Notes under the pieces: model-generated
Told to the model about the DNA's origin: nothing
The model's database searches: none
What the model saw: the letters and a program-made list of their open reading frames with translations, nothing else
Part shown: positions 1 to 10,877 of the stretch, piece after piece
Position numbering within the stretch: position 1 is the stretch's first letter
Layout of the letters: each line of letters begins with the position of its first letter
Assembly (NCBI GenBank): GCA_012841845.1
Contig: DUTZ01000509.1
Span: forward strand, 1 to 19,923
Direction of reading: 5' to 3'
Source of the DNA: Actinomycetales bacterium
GTDB lineage: Bacteria > Actinomycetota > Actinomycetes > Mycobacteriales > Mycobacteriaceae
DNA length: 19,923 nt
Translations under genes and position numbers: made by a program

Positions 1-2629
<2,629 letters not shown>

Positions 2630-2675
2630 TGGAGGGCCTCACTGGTCTGCTGCGGAGGGTATCGGACGGTGTTCC

Positions 2676-2681
2676 AGACTA
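2676..2681 (-). promoter_or_regulatory. Candidate -10 element of alaS
   Basis: On the minus strand the hexamer TAGTCT fits the TANNNT consensus of actinobacterial housekeeping promoters. It would place the transcript start about 40 nt before the alaS GTG, downstream of the hairpin at 2731-2764. No convincing -35 hexamer is seen, which is common in this group. This is inference from one hexamer. Confidence 0.28.
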
Positions 2682-2730
2682 CCGCCGGGCCGGCGCCACC
2701 CGGAGATCCGGTGCCGCGGGCGGGAACGGC

Positions 2731-2764
2731 GGAGGGGCCACGACCGGGTGGTCGTGGCCCCTCC
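2731..2764 (-). terminator. Perfect 15-bp hairpin, probable terminator of the 51-residue gene
   Basis: The arms GGAGGGGCCACGACC (2731-2745) and GGTCGTGGCCCCTCC (2750-2764) are exact reverse complements around a 4-base loop. The hairpin begins 31 bases downstream of the stop codon of the minus-strand small gene and lies about 100 bases upstream of alaS. There is no T-tract on either side, but intrinsic terminators of high-GC actinobacteria often lack one. It fits as the boundary between the rarA/small-gene transcript and alaS. Confidence 0.72.
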
Positions 2765-2795
2765 TGCCGGGCGCGGTCGGCGATGCGGCCCCGGG

Positions 2796-2951
2796 TCAGC
2801 GCGGCATCGGCGGGAGCGTGACGCCGATGTTCTCCGCGGCGATGAAGGCCTCGGGCGGCAGCATGCCCATGCTGTGCGCGGCGGTGCCCCAGAAGGCAAC
2901 GGACGTACCGAGGCTGACGGCGGTGCCGACGAGGTAGGCGATGATCTCCAC
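2796..2951 (-). CDS. Small hydrophobic protein of unknown function, 51 residues
   Basis: I do not recognise this protein. It starts at GTG 2951 with MEIIAYLVGTAVSLGTSVAF and ends in PPMPR before TGA. The ribosome binding site AGGAG (minus strand, plus coordinates 2958-2962) sits 6 nt upstream of the GTG, as good as any in the window. Residues 3-22 are hydrophobic enough for one membrane-spanning helix, followed by a WGTAAHSMGMLPPEAF segment and a short Pro-rich tail. It lies 111 bases downstream of the rarA stop on the same strand and is followed by a perfect 15-bp hairpin, so it looks like a transcribed terminal cistron. A longer overlapping ORF in another frame (2639-3073) has Arg/Ser/Pro-rich composition and no such ribosome binding site, and I judge that one a shadow. 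Being real is likely but unproven; function is unknown. Confidence 0.66.
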   Translation of the reverse strand: MEIIAYLVGTAVSLGTSVAFWGTAAHSMGMLPPEAFIAAENIGVTLPPMPR

Positions 2952-3062
2952 GGGATTCTCCTGTCCTGAGGTGGCGCGCCCCGACCGGACGCGCTCACGT
3001 CGGATTCTGGCAGCGGCAGGGAGGCCTGTCCCCGACTCAGCGACAATCGGGGAAGAATTCCT

Positions 3063-4406
3063 TCATTCTCCACCCCTGATGATCCCCCTGAGCTTGGCCA
3101 CCCGAGTGGACAGCTCGCGCTCGTGCCCGTGCCCGCTCGGCGCGTAGTAGTCGCGCCCCACCAGCTCGTCCGGCGGGTACTGCTGCCGCACCACGCCGGC
3201 CGGGGCGTCGTGGGCGTACCGGTAACCCACCCCGTTGCCCAGCCCCTTGGCGCCCGCGTAGTGGCCGTCGCGCAGATGCTTGGGCACCTGACCGACCCCG
3301 CCGCCGCGCACGTCGGCCATCGCCGCGTCGATCGCGGCGATCACCGCGTTGGACTTGGGGGCGGTGGCCAGGTGGACGGTGGCCTGGGCCAGCGCGAGGC
3401 GGCACTCGGGCATGCCGACCTTCTGCACGATCTCCGCCGCCGCGCTCGCGGCGAGCAACGCGGTGGGGTCCGCCATCCCGATGTCCTCGCTCGCGTGCAC
3501 CATGAGCCGGCGGGCGATGAACCGGGGGTCCTCCCCCGCCACGAGCATCCGCGCCAGGTAGTGGAGGGCGGCGTCGACGTCGGACCCGCGGATCGATTTG
3601 ATGAACGCACTCGTCACGTCGTAGTGCTGGTCTCCGTCGCGGTCGTAGCGCACCGGCGCGGCGTCGAGGCTGAGCTCGACGATCTCCGGCGTGACCACCC
3701 CCTCCTCCGCGGCCCCGGCCGCCGCCTCGAGGATCGTCAGGCTGCGTCGGGCGTCGCCGCCGGCGAGCCGGATGATGTCCGCCACCGCCTCGTCGGTGAC
3801 CTCGACCCCGCCGGACAGCCCCCGCTCGTCCGCCACGGCGCGCCGGACGACCTCCGCCACCCCGGCGTCGTCGAGCCCGTGGAGCTCGGCGATGAGCGAC
3901 CGGCTGAGCAGCGGGGCGATCACCGAGAAGTGCGGGTTCTCCGTGGTGGCGGCCACGAGCAGCACGATCCCGTTCTCCACGGCCGCGAGCAGGGCGTCCT
4001 GCTGGCTCTTGGAGAACCGGTGCACCTCGTCGATGAACAGGACCGTGCGCTGACCGTGGACCTGCCGGGTGCGCGCGTCCTCGATCACCGCGCGGACGTC
4101 CTTGACGCCGGCACTCAGGGCGGACAGGGACACGAAGTGCCGGCCCGACGAGCTCGCGACCAGGTTGGCCAGCGTCGTCTTACCCGTCCCCGGCGGACCG
4201 TAGAGGACGACCGACGACCCGCCCCGGCCCTCCACCAGGCGCCGCAACGGCGAGTTGGGCCGCAGGAGGTGCTCCTGGCCGATCACCTCGTCCAGGGTGC
4301 GCGGCCGCATCCGGACCGCGAGCGGAGCCGAGGGGTCGACCGGACCGGCCGCGGGCGGGGCGGGTGCGGCGTCCCCGGCGGCGAATAATCCGGCGTCCTC
4401 GGTCAC
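3063..4406 (-). CDS. rarA: Replication-associated recombination protein A (RarA/MgsA AAA+ ATPase)
   Basis: This is a clamp-loader-related AAA+ ATPase of 447 residues that acts at stalled replication forks. Visible motifs are Walker A GPPGTGKT (70-77), Walker B LFIDEVHR with D126/E127, the sensor-1 stretch AATTENP (152-158) and the downstream LLSRS segment expected to hold the arginine finger. The C-terminal half has the MgsA signatures: [28 protein letters not shown] and the [20 protein letters not shown] region, which separate it from RuvB and DnaX. The start is GTG 4406 (MTEDAGLF). There is no Shine-Dalgarno sequence at a usable distance, but a -10-like TAGCCT lies exactly 6 nt upstream, suggesting a leaderless mRNA. 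The 51-residue gene follows 111 bases downstream and may be co-transcribed. The orthologous position in M. tuberculosis is Rv2559c. Confidence 0.95.
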   Translation of the reverse strand: MTEDAGLFAAGDAAPAPPAAGPVDPSAPLAVRMRPRTLDEVIGQEHLLRPNSPLRRLVEGRGGSSVVLYGPPGTGKTTLANLVASSSGRHFVSLSALSAGVKDVRAVIEDARTRQVHGQRTVLFIDEVHRFSKSQQDALLAAVENGIVLLVAATTENPHFSVIAPLLSRSLIAELHGLDDAGVAEVVRRAVADERGLSGGVEVTDEAVADIIRLAGGDARRSLTILEAAAGAAEEGVVTPEIVELSLDAAPVRYDRDGDQHYDVTSAFIKSIRGSDVDAALHYLARMLVAGEDPRFIARRLMVHASEDIGMADPTALLAASAAAEIVQKVGMPECRLALAQATVHLATAPKSNAVIAAIDAAMADVRGGGVGQVPKHLRDGHYAGAKGLGNGVGYRYAHDAPAGVVRQQYPPDELVGRDYYAPSGHGHERELSTRVAKLRGIIRGGE

Positions 4407-4412
4407 GTCCCC

Positions 4413-4418
4413 AGGCTA
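4413..4418 (-). promoter_or_regulatory. Candidate -10 element giving a leaderless rarA transcript
   Basis: On the minus strand the order is TAGCCT, then GGGGAC (6 nt), then the GTG start of rarA. In mycobacteria, leaderless genes characteristically have TANNNT 6-7 nt before a start codon that is also the first transcribed base. The lack of a usable ribosome binding site for rarA supports this reading. No clear -35 is visible. Confidence 0.5.
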
Positions 4419-4561
4419 CCGAGGGCCTCCGACAGGAGCCCCGGTGAACTTCTGGCGACGAACCCGACCGAATCCTTGTGCCCCGCGTGCGAACCGGGTT
4501 GAGTTGATGGACGACTGTCCCGAACTACCGGGACCGCCCCCTCGACCAGGAGTCCCCTCGC

Positions 4562-5860
4562 ATGTGCACGTCCGGCAACGCCAGCCACCGTCCTACCACG
4601 ATCACCCGCCGGGAGGCCCTCGCGGGTGCCGGGCTCCTGGCCGCGGTGGGTGCCACCGTCCTCGCCGACCCGGCCCCGGTCTGGGCGTCGCCGGTCCGGC
4701 CCGTGGCCGACGACCTCGACGTCTACGTGATCGTCACCGACGGGATGCGGCCCGACGAGCTCAATCCCGTCCAGGCCCCGACCCTGCACCGCTGGGCCGC
4801 CGAGGGCACCCGCTACTCCCAGGCCTCGTCGATCATGATCGCCGAGACCCTGCCCAACCACGCGGCGATGGTCACCGGCGTTCTGCCCGCCCGCAACGGC
4901 GTGCCCTCGAACTCCATCTGGGACCACGCGGTCGGTGACGAGCGCACCCTCGACCGGCCCGACGATCTGCGCGCACCGACGGTCCTCGACCGCATCCGCA
5001 CCGAGGCCGGGCTCACCACCGCGAGCGTGCTGAGCAAGGACTACCTCCACGGGCTGTTCGGTGGCCGGGCGAGCGTCCAGTGGGCCCCGTTCCCGCTCGT
5101 GCCGATCACCGATCACTCGCTCGACTGGTTCACGATCGAGGCGCTCAAACAGACCGTCACCGACCACTCCCCCCGGTTCACCTTCGTCAACCTCGGCGAC
5201 ATGGACAGGTTCGGGCACATGGACCTGTCCGGCACGTCGTTGCGACTCGCCCGCAACCAGGCGGTCTACAACTCCGACCACAAGCTGTGGGAGTTCGAGC
5301 AGTTCCTCCGCTCGACCGGCCGGTGGGACCGCTCGGTCCTCATCGTGCTGGCCGACCACGGCATGGACTGGTCCGAGCCGATGAGCCTCATCAGCGCCGC
5401 CGGCGCCATCGACGCCGACCCGGCGATCCGCGGCCGGTTCGGGGTGGCCCAGAACGGCGGCGCCGACACCTTCGCCTACCTCGGGCCCGCGCACGAGCGC
5501 GACGCCTCGCTGCGCCGGCTGCGCGAGGTCGTGGGCGGCCTGCCCGGCGTCAACCGGCTGTACGACCCGGCCGAGCTCCACCTCGGGGACCGCGCGGGCG
5601 ATCTCATCGCCACCTGCCACCCCGGCTGGCGGTTCTCCGACCCCACGCCGTTGTCCAACCCGATCCCCGGCAACCACGGGCACGAGGTCACCCTCGGCAT
5701 CCCGTTCTTCGTGGGCGGCGGCCACCGGATCATCCGGCGCGGCCAGGTCGTCGACCGCCCGGTGTGGACGGTCGACGTGGGCTCGACGGTCGCCCGGCTC
5801 TTCGGCCTCGACCACCGGTCGATGGACGGTGCCCCCGCGCTCGAAGCGTTCCACCTCTAG
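4562..5860 (+). CDS. Probable Tat-exported alkaline phosphatase/nucleotide pyrophosphatase-family phosphodiesterase
   Basis: The 432-residue protein belongs to the type I phosphodiesterase/nucleotide pyrophosphatase branch of the alkaline phosphatase superfamily. The N-terminus has a twin-arginine motif (TITRREAL, 13-20), a hydrophobic stretch and a VWA-SP cleavage site near residue 42, so export as a folded metalloenzyme is likely. Candidate two-metal ligands are visible: D60 in VIVTDGMRP, nucleophile T96 in ETLPNH, D213/D215 and H219 in GDMDRFGHM, D265 and H266 in LADHGMDW, and H372/H374 in GNHGHE. The start ATG 4562 has AGGAG 9 nt upstream (4548-4552). It diverges from rarA and converges on aspS, standing alone as a single-gene unit. 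The substrate (nucleotide, phospholipid or other phosphodiester) cannot be read from the sequence. I do not recall a counterpart at this place in the M. tuberculosis block, so it may be an insertion. Confidence 0.87.
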   Translation: MCTSGNASHRPTTITRREALAGAGLLAAVGATVLADPAPVWASPVRPVADDLDVYVIVTDGMRPDELNPVQAPTLHRWAAEGTRYSQASSIMIAETLPNHAAMVTGVLPARNGVPSNSIWDHAVGDERTLDRPDDLRAPTVLDRIRTEAGLTTASVLSKDYLHGLFGGRASVQWAPFPLVPITDHSLDWFTIEALKQTVTDHSPRFTFVNLGDMDRFGHMDLSGTSLRLARNQAVYNSDHKLWEFEQFLRSTGRWDRSVLIVLADHGMDWSEPMSLISAAGAIDADPAIRGRFGVAQNGGADTFAYLGPAHERDASLRRLREVVGGLPGVNRLYDPAELHLGDRAGDLIATCHPGWRFSDPTPLSNPIPGNHGHEVTLGIPFFVGGGHRIIRRGQVVDRPVWTVDVGSTVARLFGLDHRSMDGAPALEAFHL

Positions 5861-5930
5861 CGCCGGGCACGGACCCCGGTGCCGGCGCGGGCTGCCCGGC
5901 CCGACCGGGGCCGCGGGCGGTCCCGGGCAG
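5861..5930. terminator. Probable bidirectional terminator between the phosphodiesterase gene and aspS
   Basis: Two GC-rich hairpins lie between the convergent stop codons. The first (5861-5887) starts directly after the TAG and pairs CGCCGG-G-CAC with GTGCCGGCG, with one bulged G and an 8-base loop. The second pairs CTGCCCGG (5892-5899) with CCGGGCAG (5923-5930), with a smaller inner hairpin. Position supports termination from both sides; there is no T-tract. Confidence 0.5.
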
Positions 5931-5937
5931 GTCGTGA

Positions 5938-7761
5938 TCAGGCCTGCGGGGCCGCCACGCCGTCGCCGTCGGCCGCACCGGCCGGGGCGGTGGCGCCCCG
6001 CTGGACCGGCTTGGCGTCGATGCCCGACTCCTTGCGCTGCTCCGGCGTGATCGGCGCGGGGGCGTCCGTGAGCGGGTCGACTCCGCCGCCCGACTTGGGG
6101 AACGCGATGACGTCGCGGATCGAGTCGGTCTTGGCGAGCAGCGCCACGATCCGGTCCCAGCCGAAGGCGATGCCGCCGTGCGGCGGGGCGCCGAAGGCGA
6201 AGGCGTCCAGCAGGAAGCCGAACTTCTCCTGCGCCTCCTCGTGGGAGATGCCCATCACCGCGAACACCCGCTCCTGGACGTCCTTGCGGTGGATACGGAT
6301 CGACCCGCCGCCGATCTCGTTGCCGTTGCACACGATGTCGTAGGCGTACGCCAGCGCGGAGCCGGGGTCGGTGTCGAAGGTGTCCAGGTGCTCGGGCCGG
6401 GGCGAGGTGAAGGCGTGGTGCACGGCGGTCCACGCGCCGGAACCCACGGCCACGTCGCCGGCGGCGGTGGCCTCGTCGGCCGGCTCGAACATCGGGGCGT
6501 CGACGACCCACGTGAACGCCCACGCGTCCGGATCGATGAGCCCCAGCTTCTCGGCGATCTCGCCGCGGGCCGCGCCCAGGAGCGCGCGGGTGGTCTTGAC
6601 CGGACCGGCGCCGAAGAAGACGCAGTCCCCCGGCTCGGCGCCGACGTGCGCGGCGATCCCGGCGCGCTCGGCGTCGGACAGGTTCTTGGCCACGGGACCG
6701 CCGAGCTCGCCGTCCTCCCCCACGAGGATGTAGGCGAGCCCCTTGGCGCCGCGCTGCTTGGCCCACTCCTGCCAGGCGTCGAGCTGGCGGCGCGGCTGGG
6801 AGGCGCCGCCCTTCATGACGACGGCGCCGACGTACGGCGCCTGGAACACGCGGAAGGGGGTGTCCGCGAAGAATTCGGTGCACTCGACCAGCTCGATGTC
6901 GAACCGCAGGTCGGGCTTGTCGGAGCCGAAGCGACGCATCGCCTCGTCGTAGGTCATCCGCGGGATCGGGGTGGTGATCTCGTACCCGGCGGTGGCCCAG
7001 ACGCCGGCGAGGATCTCCTCGGCCAGCGAGATCACGTCGTCCTGGTCGACGAAGCTCATCTCCACGTCGAGCTGGGTGAACTCGGGCTGGCGGTCGGCGC
7101 GGAAGTCCTCGTCCCGGTAGCAGCGGGCGATCTGGTAGTACCGCTCCATGCCCGCCACCATGAGCAGCTGTTTGAACAGCTGCGGCGACTGGGGCAGCGC
7201 GTAGAAGGTGCCCGGCTGCAGGCGCGCGGGCACGAGGAAGTCGCGGGCGCCCTCGGGGGTGGACCGCGTGAGGGTCGGGGTCTCGATCTCCACGAACTCG
7301 TGCCGGTCGAGCACCGCACGGGCGGCGGCGTTGACCTTGGACCGCAGGCGGAGCGCGGCCCCGGGCCCCTCGCGGCGCAGGTCGAGGTAGCGGTGGCGCA
7401 GGCGCGCCTCCTCGCCCACCTCGTCGTCGAGCTGGAACGGCAGCGCCGCGGCCTCGCCGAGCACCTCGAAGGACGTCACGTCGAGCTCGACCTCGCCCGA
7501 GGCGAGGTTCGGGTTCTCCGAGCCCTCGGGCCGGCGGTCCACGGTGCCGGTGACGGCCACGCAGAACTCGTTGCGCAGCCGGTGGGCGCGCTCGGCCACG
7601 TCCTCGGAGCGGAACACCACCTGGCACACGCCGGTGGAGTCGCGAAGGTCCACGAAGATCACGCCGCCGTGGTCCCGGCGGCGCGCGACCCAACCGGCCA
7701 GGGTGACGGTGGCTCCGGCGTCGGTGGCTCGGAGCTGGCCGGCGGAATGGGTGCGCAGCAC
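5938..7761 (-). CDS. aspS: Aspartate--tRNA ligase, bacterial type
   Basis: This class IIb synthetase has 607 residues. An N-terminal OB-fold anticodon-binding domain (about 1-105, with [19 protein letters not shown]) precedes the class II core, which carries motif 2 [16 protein letters not shown] (213-228) and motif 3 [14 protein letters not shown] (529-542). The long insertion between them is the GAD domain of bacterial AspRS. The start is GTG 7761 ([10 protein letters not shown]) because the family begins there and GAGAGG lies 9 nt upstream; the frame stays open far upstream but that part has no AspRS similarity. The last 50 or so residues form an Ala/Gly/Pro-rich tail. In mycobacteria AspRS also charges tRNA-Asn for later amidation; whether this one does cannot be decided here. 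It converges with the phosphodiesterase gene and diverges from the metallopeptidase gene. Confidence 0.97.
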   Translation of the reverse strand: MLRTHSAGQLRATDAGATVTLAGWVARRRDHGGVIFVDLRDSTGVCQVVFRSEDVAERAHRLRNEFCVAVTGTVDRRPEGSENPNLASGEVELDVTSFEVLGEAAALPFQLDDEVGEEARLRHRYLDLRREGPGAALRLRSKVNAAARAVLDRHEFVEIETPTLTRSTPEGARDFLVPARLQPGTFYALPQSPQLFKQLLMVAGMERYYQIARCYRDEDFRADRQPEFTQLDVEMSFVDQDDVISLAEEILAGVWATAGYEITTPIPRMTYDEAMRRFGSDKPDLRFDIELVECTEFFADTPFRVFQAPYVGAVVMKGGASQPRRQLDAWQEWAKQRGAKGLAYILVGEDGELGGPVAKNLSDAERAGIAAHVGAEPGDCVFFGAGPVKTTRALLGAARGEIAEKLGLIDPDAWAFTWVVDAPMFEPADEATAAGDVAVGSGAWTAVHHAFTSPRPEHLDTFDTDPGSALAYAYDIVCNGNEIGGGSIRIHRKDVQERVFAVMGISHEEAQEKFGFLLDAFAFGAPPHGGIAFGWDRIVALLAKTDSIRDVIAFPKSGGGVDPLTDAPAPITPEQRKESGIDAKPVQRGATAPAGAADGDGVAAPQA

Positions 7762-7819
7762 TGCGGTGGTCCTCTCGATGGGGTGACGGCGAAGGTGGAT
7801 CGTGCGGTGATCGTCGCTC

Positions 7820-7825
7820 AGTCTA
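7820..7825 (-). promoter_or_regulatory. Candidate -10 element of aspS
   Basis: On the minus strand TAGACT matches TANNNT and would give a leader of about 50 nt before the aspS GTG at 7761. The -35 region is not recognisable. The element resembles the alaS candidate (TAGTCT). Confidence 0.33.
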
Positions 7826-7877
7826 CGACCCCCGCCGGATTCGCCCCGGATGGGTCGCACCGCCCTGAGCGCCCGCT

Positions 7878-7883
7878 TAGAGT
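7878..7883 (+). promoter_or_regulatory. Candidate -10 element of the zinc metallopeptidase transcript
   Basis: TAGAGT matches TANNNT and is followed by exactly 6 nt (ATCCCC) and then a GTG codon at 7890. That spacing is the leaderless arrangement known from mycobacteria and would make 7890 the first transcribed and translated position. No good -35 is present. Confidence 0.4.
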
Positions 7884-7889
7884 ATCCCC

Positions 7890-7958
7890 GTGACGATGCG
7901 GGGTCCCCCGCCCGGGATGACCCCGGGCTCCCCGGCGGCGAAGGGTGGATGGCCATGA
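7890..7958 (+). CDS. Possible leaderless upstream ORF (22 codons) coupled to the metallopeptidase gene
   Basis: A 22-codon frame runs from GTG 7890 to TGA 7956-7958. It is rich in Gly and Pro, with the start [10 protein letters not shown]. Its stop overlaps the preferred metallopeptidase start (ATG 7955-7957) in an ATGA arrangement, so a ribosome finishing it could restart on the main gene. The -10-like TAGAGT 6 nt before the GTG would allow leaderless translation. It is out of frame with the main gene, so it is not simply an N-terminal extension. The peptide resembles no family I know. In such GC-rich DNA a short open frame can arise by chance, so this is a hypothesis from geometry. Confidence 0.35.
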   Translation: MTMRGPPPGMTPGSPAAKGGWP

Positions 7959-8854
7959 CCTTCCGTAAGGATGCCGACCTCTCGGGTGGGTCCGTCTCCG
8001 GCGGACGCGGTGGCGGCCGGCGCGGAATGGCGGTCGGCGGCGGCGTCGGCGGCATCGTCGTCGTCCTGGTGGCCCTCTTCCTGGGCGTGGACCCCGGCCA
8101 GCTCGGCCTGGACACCGGCGGTGGCCAGGGTGATCCCCAGTCCCAGAGCCGGATCGACCAGCGGCTCGAGGAGTGCACGGGCGAGATGGCCAACACCGAC
8201 ACGATCTGCCGGATCAAGGCCACCACGATCAGCCTCGAGGACGTGTGGGGGCAGCAGCTCCCCCAGCAGACCGGAATGGCGTGGGAGCAGCCGCACACCA
8301 CCATCTTCGAGGGCTCGGTGAGCACCGCGTGCGGCGCGGCCTCGTCGGACGTCGGTCCGTTCTACTGCCCGGCCGACCAGGACGTCTACATGGACCCGTC
8401 GTTCTTCGACCAGGTGCTCGCCGGTCAGCTCGGCGGCTCCGACGATCTCGTCGCCACGAGCTACGTGGTGGCGCACGAGTTCGGCCACCATCTCCAGAAC
8501 ATGTTCGGCGATCTGCGCCGCTCTCAGCAGGACCCGCAGGGCCCGTCCTCGGGAGCCGTCCGCGTGGAGCTCCAAGCCGACTGCTACGCCGGCATCTGGT
8601 TCCACTACGCCACCACCACCCCGGCCCGCGGATCGCAGGAGCCACTGGTCGAGAGCCTGACCGAGCAGCACATCGACGCGATCATCCAGACCGCCGAGGC
8701 GATCGGCGACGATCACATCCAGAAGGCCAGCGGCACCCGCGTGGACCCCAGCTCGTGGACGCACGGGTCGTCCCAGATGCGCCGGCACTGGCTGGTGACC
8801 GGCTACGAGCAGGGCACCGTCGAGGCCTGCGACACCTTCCGCGCCCAGCTCTGA
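7955..8854 (+). CDS. Membrane-anchored putative neutral zinc metallopeptidase (YpfJ/KPN_02809 family)
   Basis: The 299-residue protein has a Gly/Arg-rich cytoplasmic N-terminus (residues 1-30), one transmembrane helix (about 31-45, [13 protein letters not shown]) and an extracytoplasmic domain. The zinc-binding HEFGHH motif is at 174-179, and E205 in ELQADCYAG is the likely third ligand; both are hallmarks of the family. C74, C85, C127, C138, C210 and one Cys near the C-terminus suggest disulfides outside the cell. The start could be ATG 7949 or ATG 7955; I chose 7955 because MTFRKDA matches the usual MTF start of the family and the AAGGGTGG sequence (7941-7948) is better spaced for it. The M. 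tuberculosis counterpart is Rv2575, a glycine-rich membrane protein. The physiological substrate is unknown. It converges with hisS, with only 33 bases between stops and no clear terminator. Confidence 0.9.
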   Translation: MTFRKDADLSGGSVSGGRGGGRRGMAVGGGVGGIVVVLVALFLGVDPGQLGLDTGGGQGDPQSQSRIDQRLEECTGEMANTDTICRIKATTISLEDVWGQQLPQQTGMAWEQPHTTIFEGSVSTACGAASSDVGPFYCPADQDVYMDPSFFDQVLAGQLGGSDDLVATSYVVAHEFGHHLQNMFGDLRRSQQDPQGPSSGAVRVELQADCYAGIWFHYATTTPARGSQEPLVESLTEQHIDAIIQTAEAIGDDHIQKASGTRVDPSSWTHGSSQMRRHWLVTGYEQGTVEACDTFRAQL

Positions 8855-8887
8855 CGCGACGTCCGGACGCCGGGTGCCCGCCGCGGA

Positions 8888-10168
8888 TCAGGCGTCGAGC
8901 AGACCCCGCACGTGCTCGAGCGCGGAGTCGAGCGGCACCGGGTGCTGCTCGCCGGTCGCCATGGTCTTGACGACGACCGTGCCGGCGGCCAGTTCCTCCT
9001 CGCCGACGACGAGGGTCACGGCCGCGCCGGACCTGTCGGCCGCCTTGAAGGCCCCCTTCATGCCGCGGTCGCCGTAGGCCATGTCGGCACGGAGGCCGGC
9101 GCGCCGGAATCCCGCCAGCACGGGGACGAGCGCCGACCTGGCGGCCGCGCCCAGCCCCACGCCGTAGACGTCCACGCGGCCGCCGGCGGCGGGGTCGATC
9201 CCCTCGGCCCCGAGCGCGAGCATGGTGCGGTCCACGCCGATGCCGAAGCCGATCCCCGACAGCGCCTGCCCGCCGAGCTGCTCCATGAGCCCGTCGTAGC
9301 GGCCGCCGCCGCCGATCCCCGACTGGGCGCCGAGGCCGTCGTGGACGAACTCGAACGTCGTCTTGGTGTAGTAGTCCAGCCCCCGCACCATGCGGGGGTT
9401 GATCTCGTAGGGCACCCCGAGCGCGTCGAGGTGCGCCCGCACGGCCGCGAAGTGCTCGGCGCTCGCGTCGGAGAGGTGGTCGAGCATGAGCGGCGCGTCG
9501 GCGAGCTGCTCCCGGACCTCGGGCCGCTTGTCGTCCAGGACACGCAGCGGGTTGAGGCGGGCCCGCTCGCGGGTGGCCTCGTCGAGGTCGAGCCCGGCGA
9601 GGAACTCCTGCAGCCGCTCACGGTAGGCGGGGCGACACTCGTCGTCACCCAGGGAGGTGAGCTCCAGGCGGAACCCGGTGAGGCCGAGCGACCGGAACGC
9701 CTCGTCCGCCACGGCGATCACCTCGGCGTCGAGCGCCGGGTCATCGACGCCGATCGCCTCGATCCCCACCTGCTGGAGCTGTCGGTACCGGCCGGCCTGG
9801 GGGCGCTCGTAGCGGAAGAACGGGCCCGCGTAGCAGAGCTTGACCGGCAGCTGCCCGCGATCGAGGCCGTGCTCGATGACCGCGCGCATCACTCCGGCCG
9901 TGCCCTCCGGGCGCAGGGTGACGCTCCGGCCGCCGCGGTCGGCGAACGTGTACATCTCCTTGGAGACGACGTCGGTCGACTCCCCCACCCCGCGCGCGAA
10001 CAGCGCGGTGTCCTCGAAGACCGGCAGCTCGATGTGCCCGTAGCCGGCGTTGCGGGCGGCGGACGTGATGGCCTCGCGGACGGCGACGAACGCCGCCGAG
10101 GTCGGCGGTGCGTAGTCGGGCACCCCCTTGGGGGCCTTGAGGGCGGTCTTCTTCTGGCTGCCGGTCAC
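8888..10168 (-). CDS. hisS: Histidine--tRNA ligase
   Basis: This class II synthetase of 426 residues begins [19 protein letters not shown]. Visible motifs are TLRPEGTAG (84-92), motif 2 with [14 protein letters not shown] (117-130), the histidine-specific [13 protein letters not shown] (262-274), GGGGRYDGL (286-294) and motif 3 [10 protein letters not shown] (305-314). The C-terminal part (about 335-426) is the anticodon-binding domain. The start GTG 10168 is set by similarity; the nearest purine-rich stretch, GAGGA (10181-10185), is 12 nt away, so initiation may rely on coupling with the upstream hydrolase gene, whose stop is 43 bases away on the same strand. The pair hydrolase-hisS is conserved in mycobacteria (Rv2581c-Rv2580c). 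Confidence 0.97.
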   Translation of the reverse strand: MTGSQKKTALKAPKGVPDYAPPTSAAFVAVREAITSAARNAGYGHIELPVFEDTALFARGVGESTDVVSKEMYTFADRGGRSVTLRPEGTAGVMRAVIEHGLDRGQLPVKLCYAGPFFRYERPQAGRYRQLQQVGIEAIGVDDPALDAEVIAVADEAFRSLGLTGFRLELTSLGDDECRPAYRERLQEFLAGLDLDEATRERARLNPLRVLDDKRPEVREQLADAPLMLDHLSDASAEHFAAVRAHLDALGVPYEINPRMVRGLDYYTKTTFEFVHDGLGAQSGIGGGGRYDGLMEQLGGQALSGIGFGIGVDRTMLALGAEGIDPAAGGRVDVYGVGLGAAARSALVPVLAGFRRAGLRADMAYGDRGMKGAFKAADRSGAAVTLVVGEEELAAGTVVVKTMATGEQHPVPLDSALEHVRGLLDA

Positions 10169-10211
10169 GGGTTACTCGGGTCCTCGCTGGTCGGGGTGGC
10201 TGGGCGCCGGC

Positions 10212-10877
10212 TCAGAGGCCGCGCAGGAAGGGGTTGGCGCGACGCTCGCGGCCGATCGTGGTGCTGGGGCCGTGCCCGGGCAGGACCACCGCGTCGTCGT
10301 CGAGCACGAGGAACTTCTTGGCGATGGACTGCAGCAGCACCTCGTGATCGCCGCCCGGCAGGTCGCTGCGGCCCACACCGTCCTGGAACAGCACGTCGCC
10401 GCCGATCACCACCTCCCGCGGCCCCTCCTCGGTCTCGACCGTCGTGCGGAACGAGACCGAGCCGACGCTGTGGCCGGGCACGTGGTCCACGTCGAAGGTC
10501 ATGGTGCCGAAGGTGAGGCGGTCGCCGTCGAACACCTCGACCACCTCGGCCGGTTCCACGAAGGTGTGGCCCTTGAGCATGGCCGCCAGGTCGAGGGAGA
10601 GCGCCTTGGCAGGCTCGGAGAGCATCTCGCGGTCGTCGGGATGGATGTAGGCCGGCACCCGGTAGTGGTCGGCCACCTGCTGGGCGTTCCAGATGTGGTC
10701 GAGGTGCCCGTGGGTGAGCAGCACCGCCCTGGGGCGCAGGCCCGCCTCCGAGACCTGCCGACGGACCAACTCCTCGGAGTCCTGGCCCGGGTCCACGATC
10801 ACGCAGTCCCCCGCGTCGTCCGAGACGATGTAGCAGTTGGTCTGGAACATCCCCGCGGGGAATCCGACGATCCGCAC
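10212..10877 (-). CDS. Metallo-beta-lactamase-fold hydrolase, glyoxalase II-like
   Basis: The 221-residue cytoplasmic protein has the dinuclear metal-site motifs of the MBL fold: THGHLDH (55-61, ligands H56, H58, D60, H61), H136 in VPGHSVG, D161 in IGGDVLF and H202 in LPGHGP. The overall arrangement matches small glyoxalase II-like (YcbL-type) hydrolases. The substrate is uncertain: S-lactoyl thioester is possible, but these organisms generally use mycothiol rather than glutathione, so the true thiol substrate may differ. The start GTG 10877 has GGGAGAG 6 nt upstream. It is the first gene of a pair with hisS and is divergent from the cyclophilin gene across 172 bases. Confidence 0.9.
   Translation of the reverse strand: MRIVGFPAGMFQTNCYIVSDDAGDCVIVDPGQDSEELVRRQVSEAGLRPRAVLLTHGHLDHIWNAQQVADHYRVPAYIHPDDREMLSEPAKALSLDLAAMLKGHTFVEPAEVVEVFDGDRLTFGTMTFDVDHVPGHSVGSVSFRTTVETEEGPREVVIGGDVLFQDGVGRSDLPGGDHEVLLQSIAKKFLVLDDDAVVLPGHGPSTTIGRERRANPFLRGL

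Noticed and set aside
2639..3073. A 144-codon minus-strand frame overlapping the 51-residue gene
   Set aside because: Its composition is Arg/Ser/Pro-rich, it runs through the 15-bp hairpin and has no well-placed ribosome binding site, unlike the 51-residue frame.
4403..7693. A 1096-codon open frame on the minus strand across the phosphodiesterase gene and part of aspS
   Set aside because: It is antisense to one certain gene and out of frame with another, is dominated by Arg, Gly and Pro, and has no recognisable motif.
7850..7954. Upstream in-frame extension of the metallopeptidase to an ATG at 7850
   Set aside because: The family starts with MTF, the extra residues look like noncoding sequence, and a promoter-like TAGAGT lies inside the extension.
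5938..8325. A longer aspS reading with about 190 extra N-terminal residues
   Set aside because: The extra part runs antisense to the metallopeptidase gene and has no AspRS similarity; the GTG at 7761 has a GAGAGG site and matches the normal family start.
8855..8887. Palindrome CGTCCGGACG (8860-8869) and CGGGTGCCCG between the metallopeptidase and hisS stops
   Set aside because: Neither can form a stable stem with a sensible loop; in a 33-base GC-rich gap they are likely chance.
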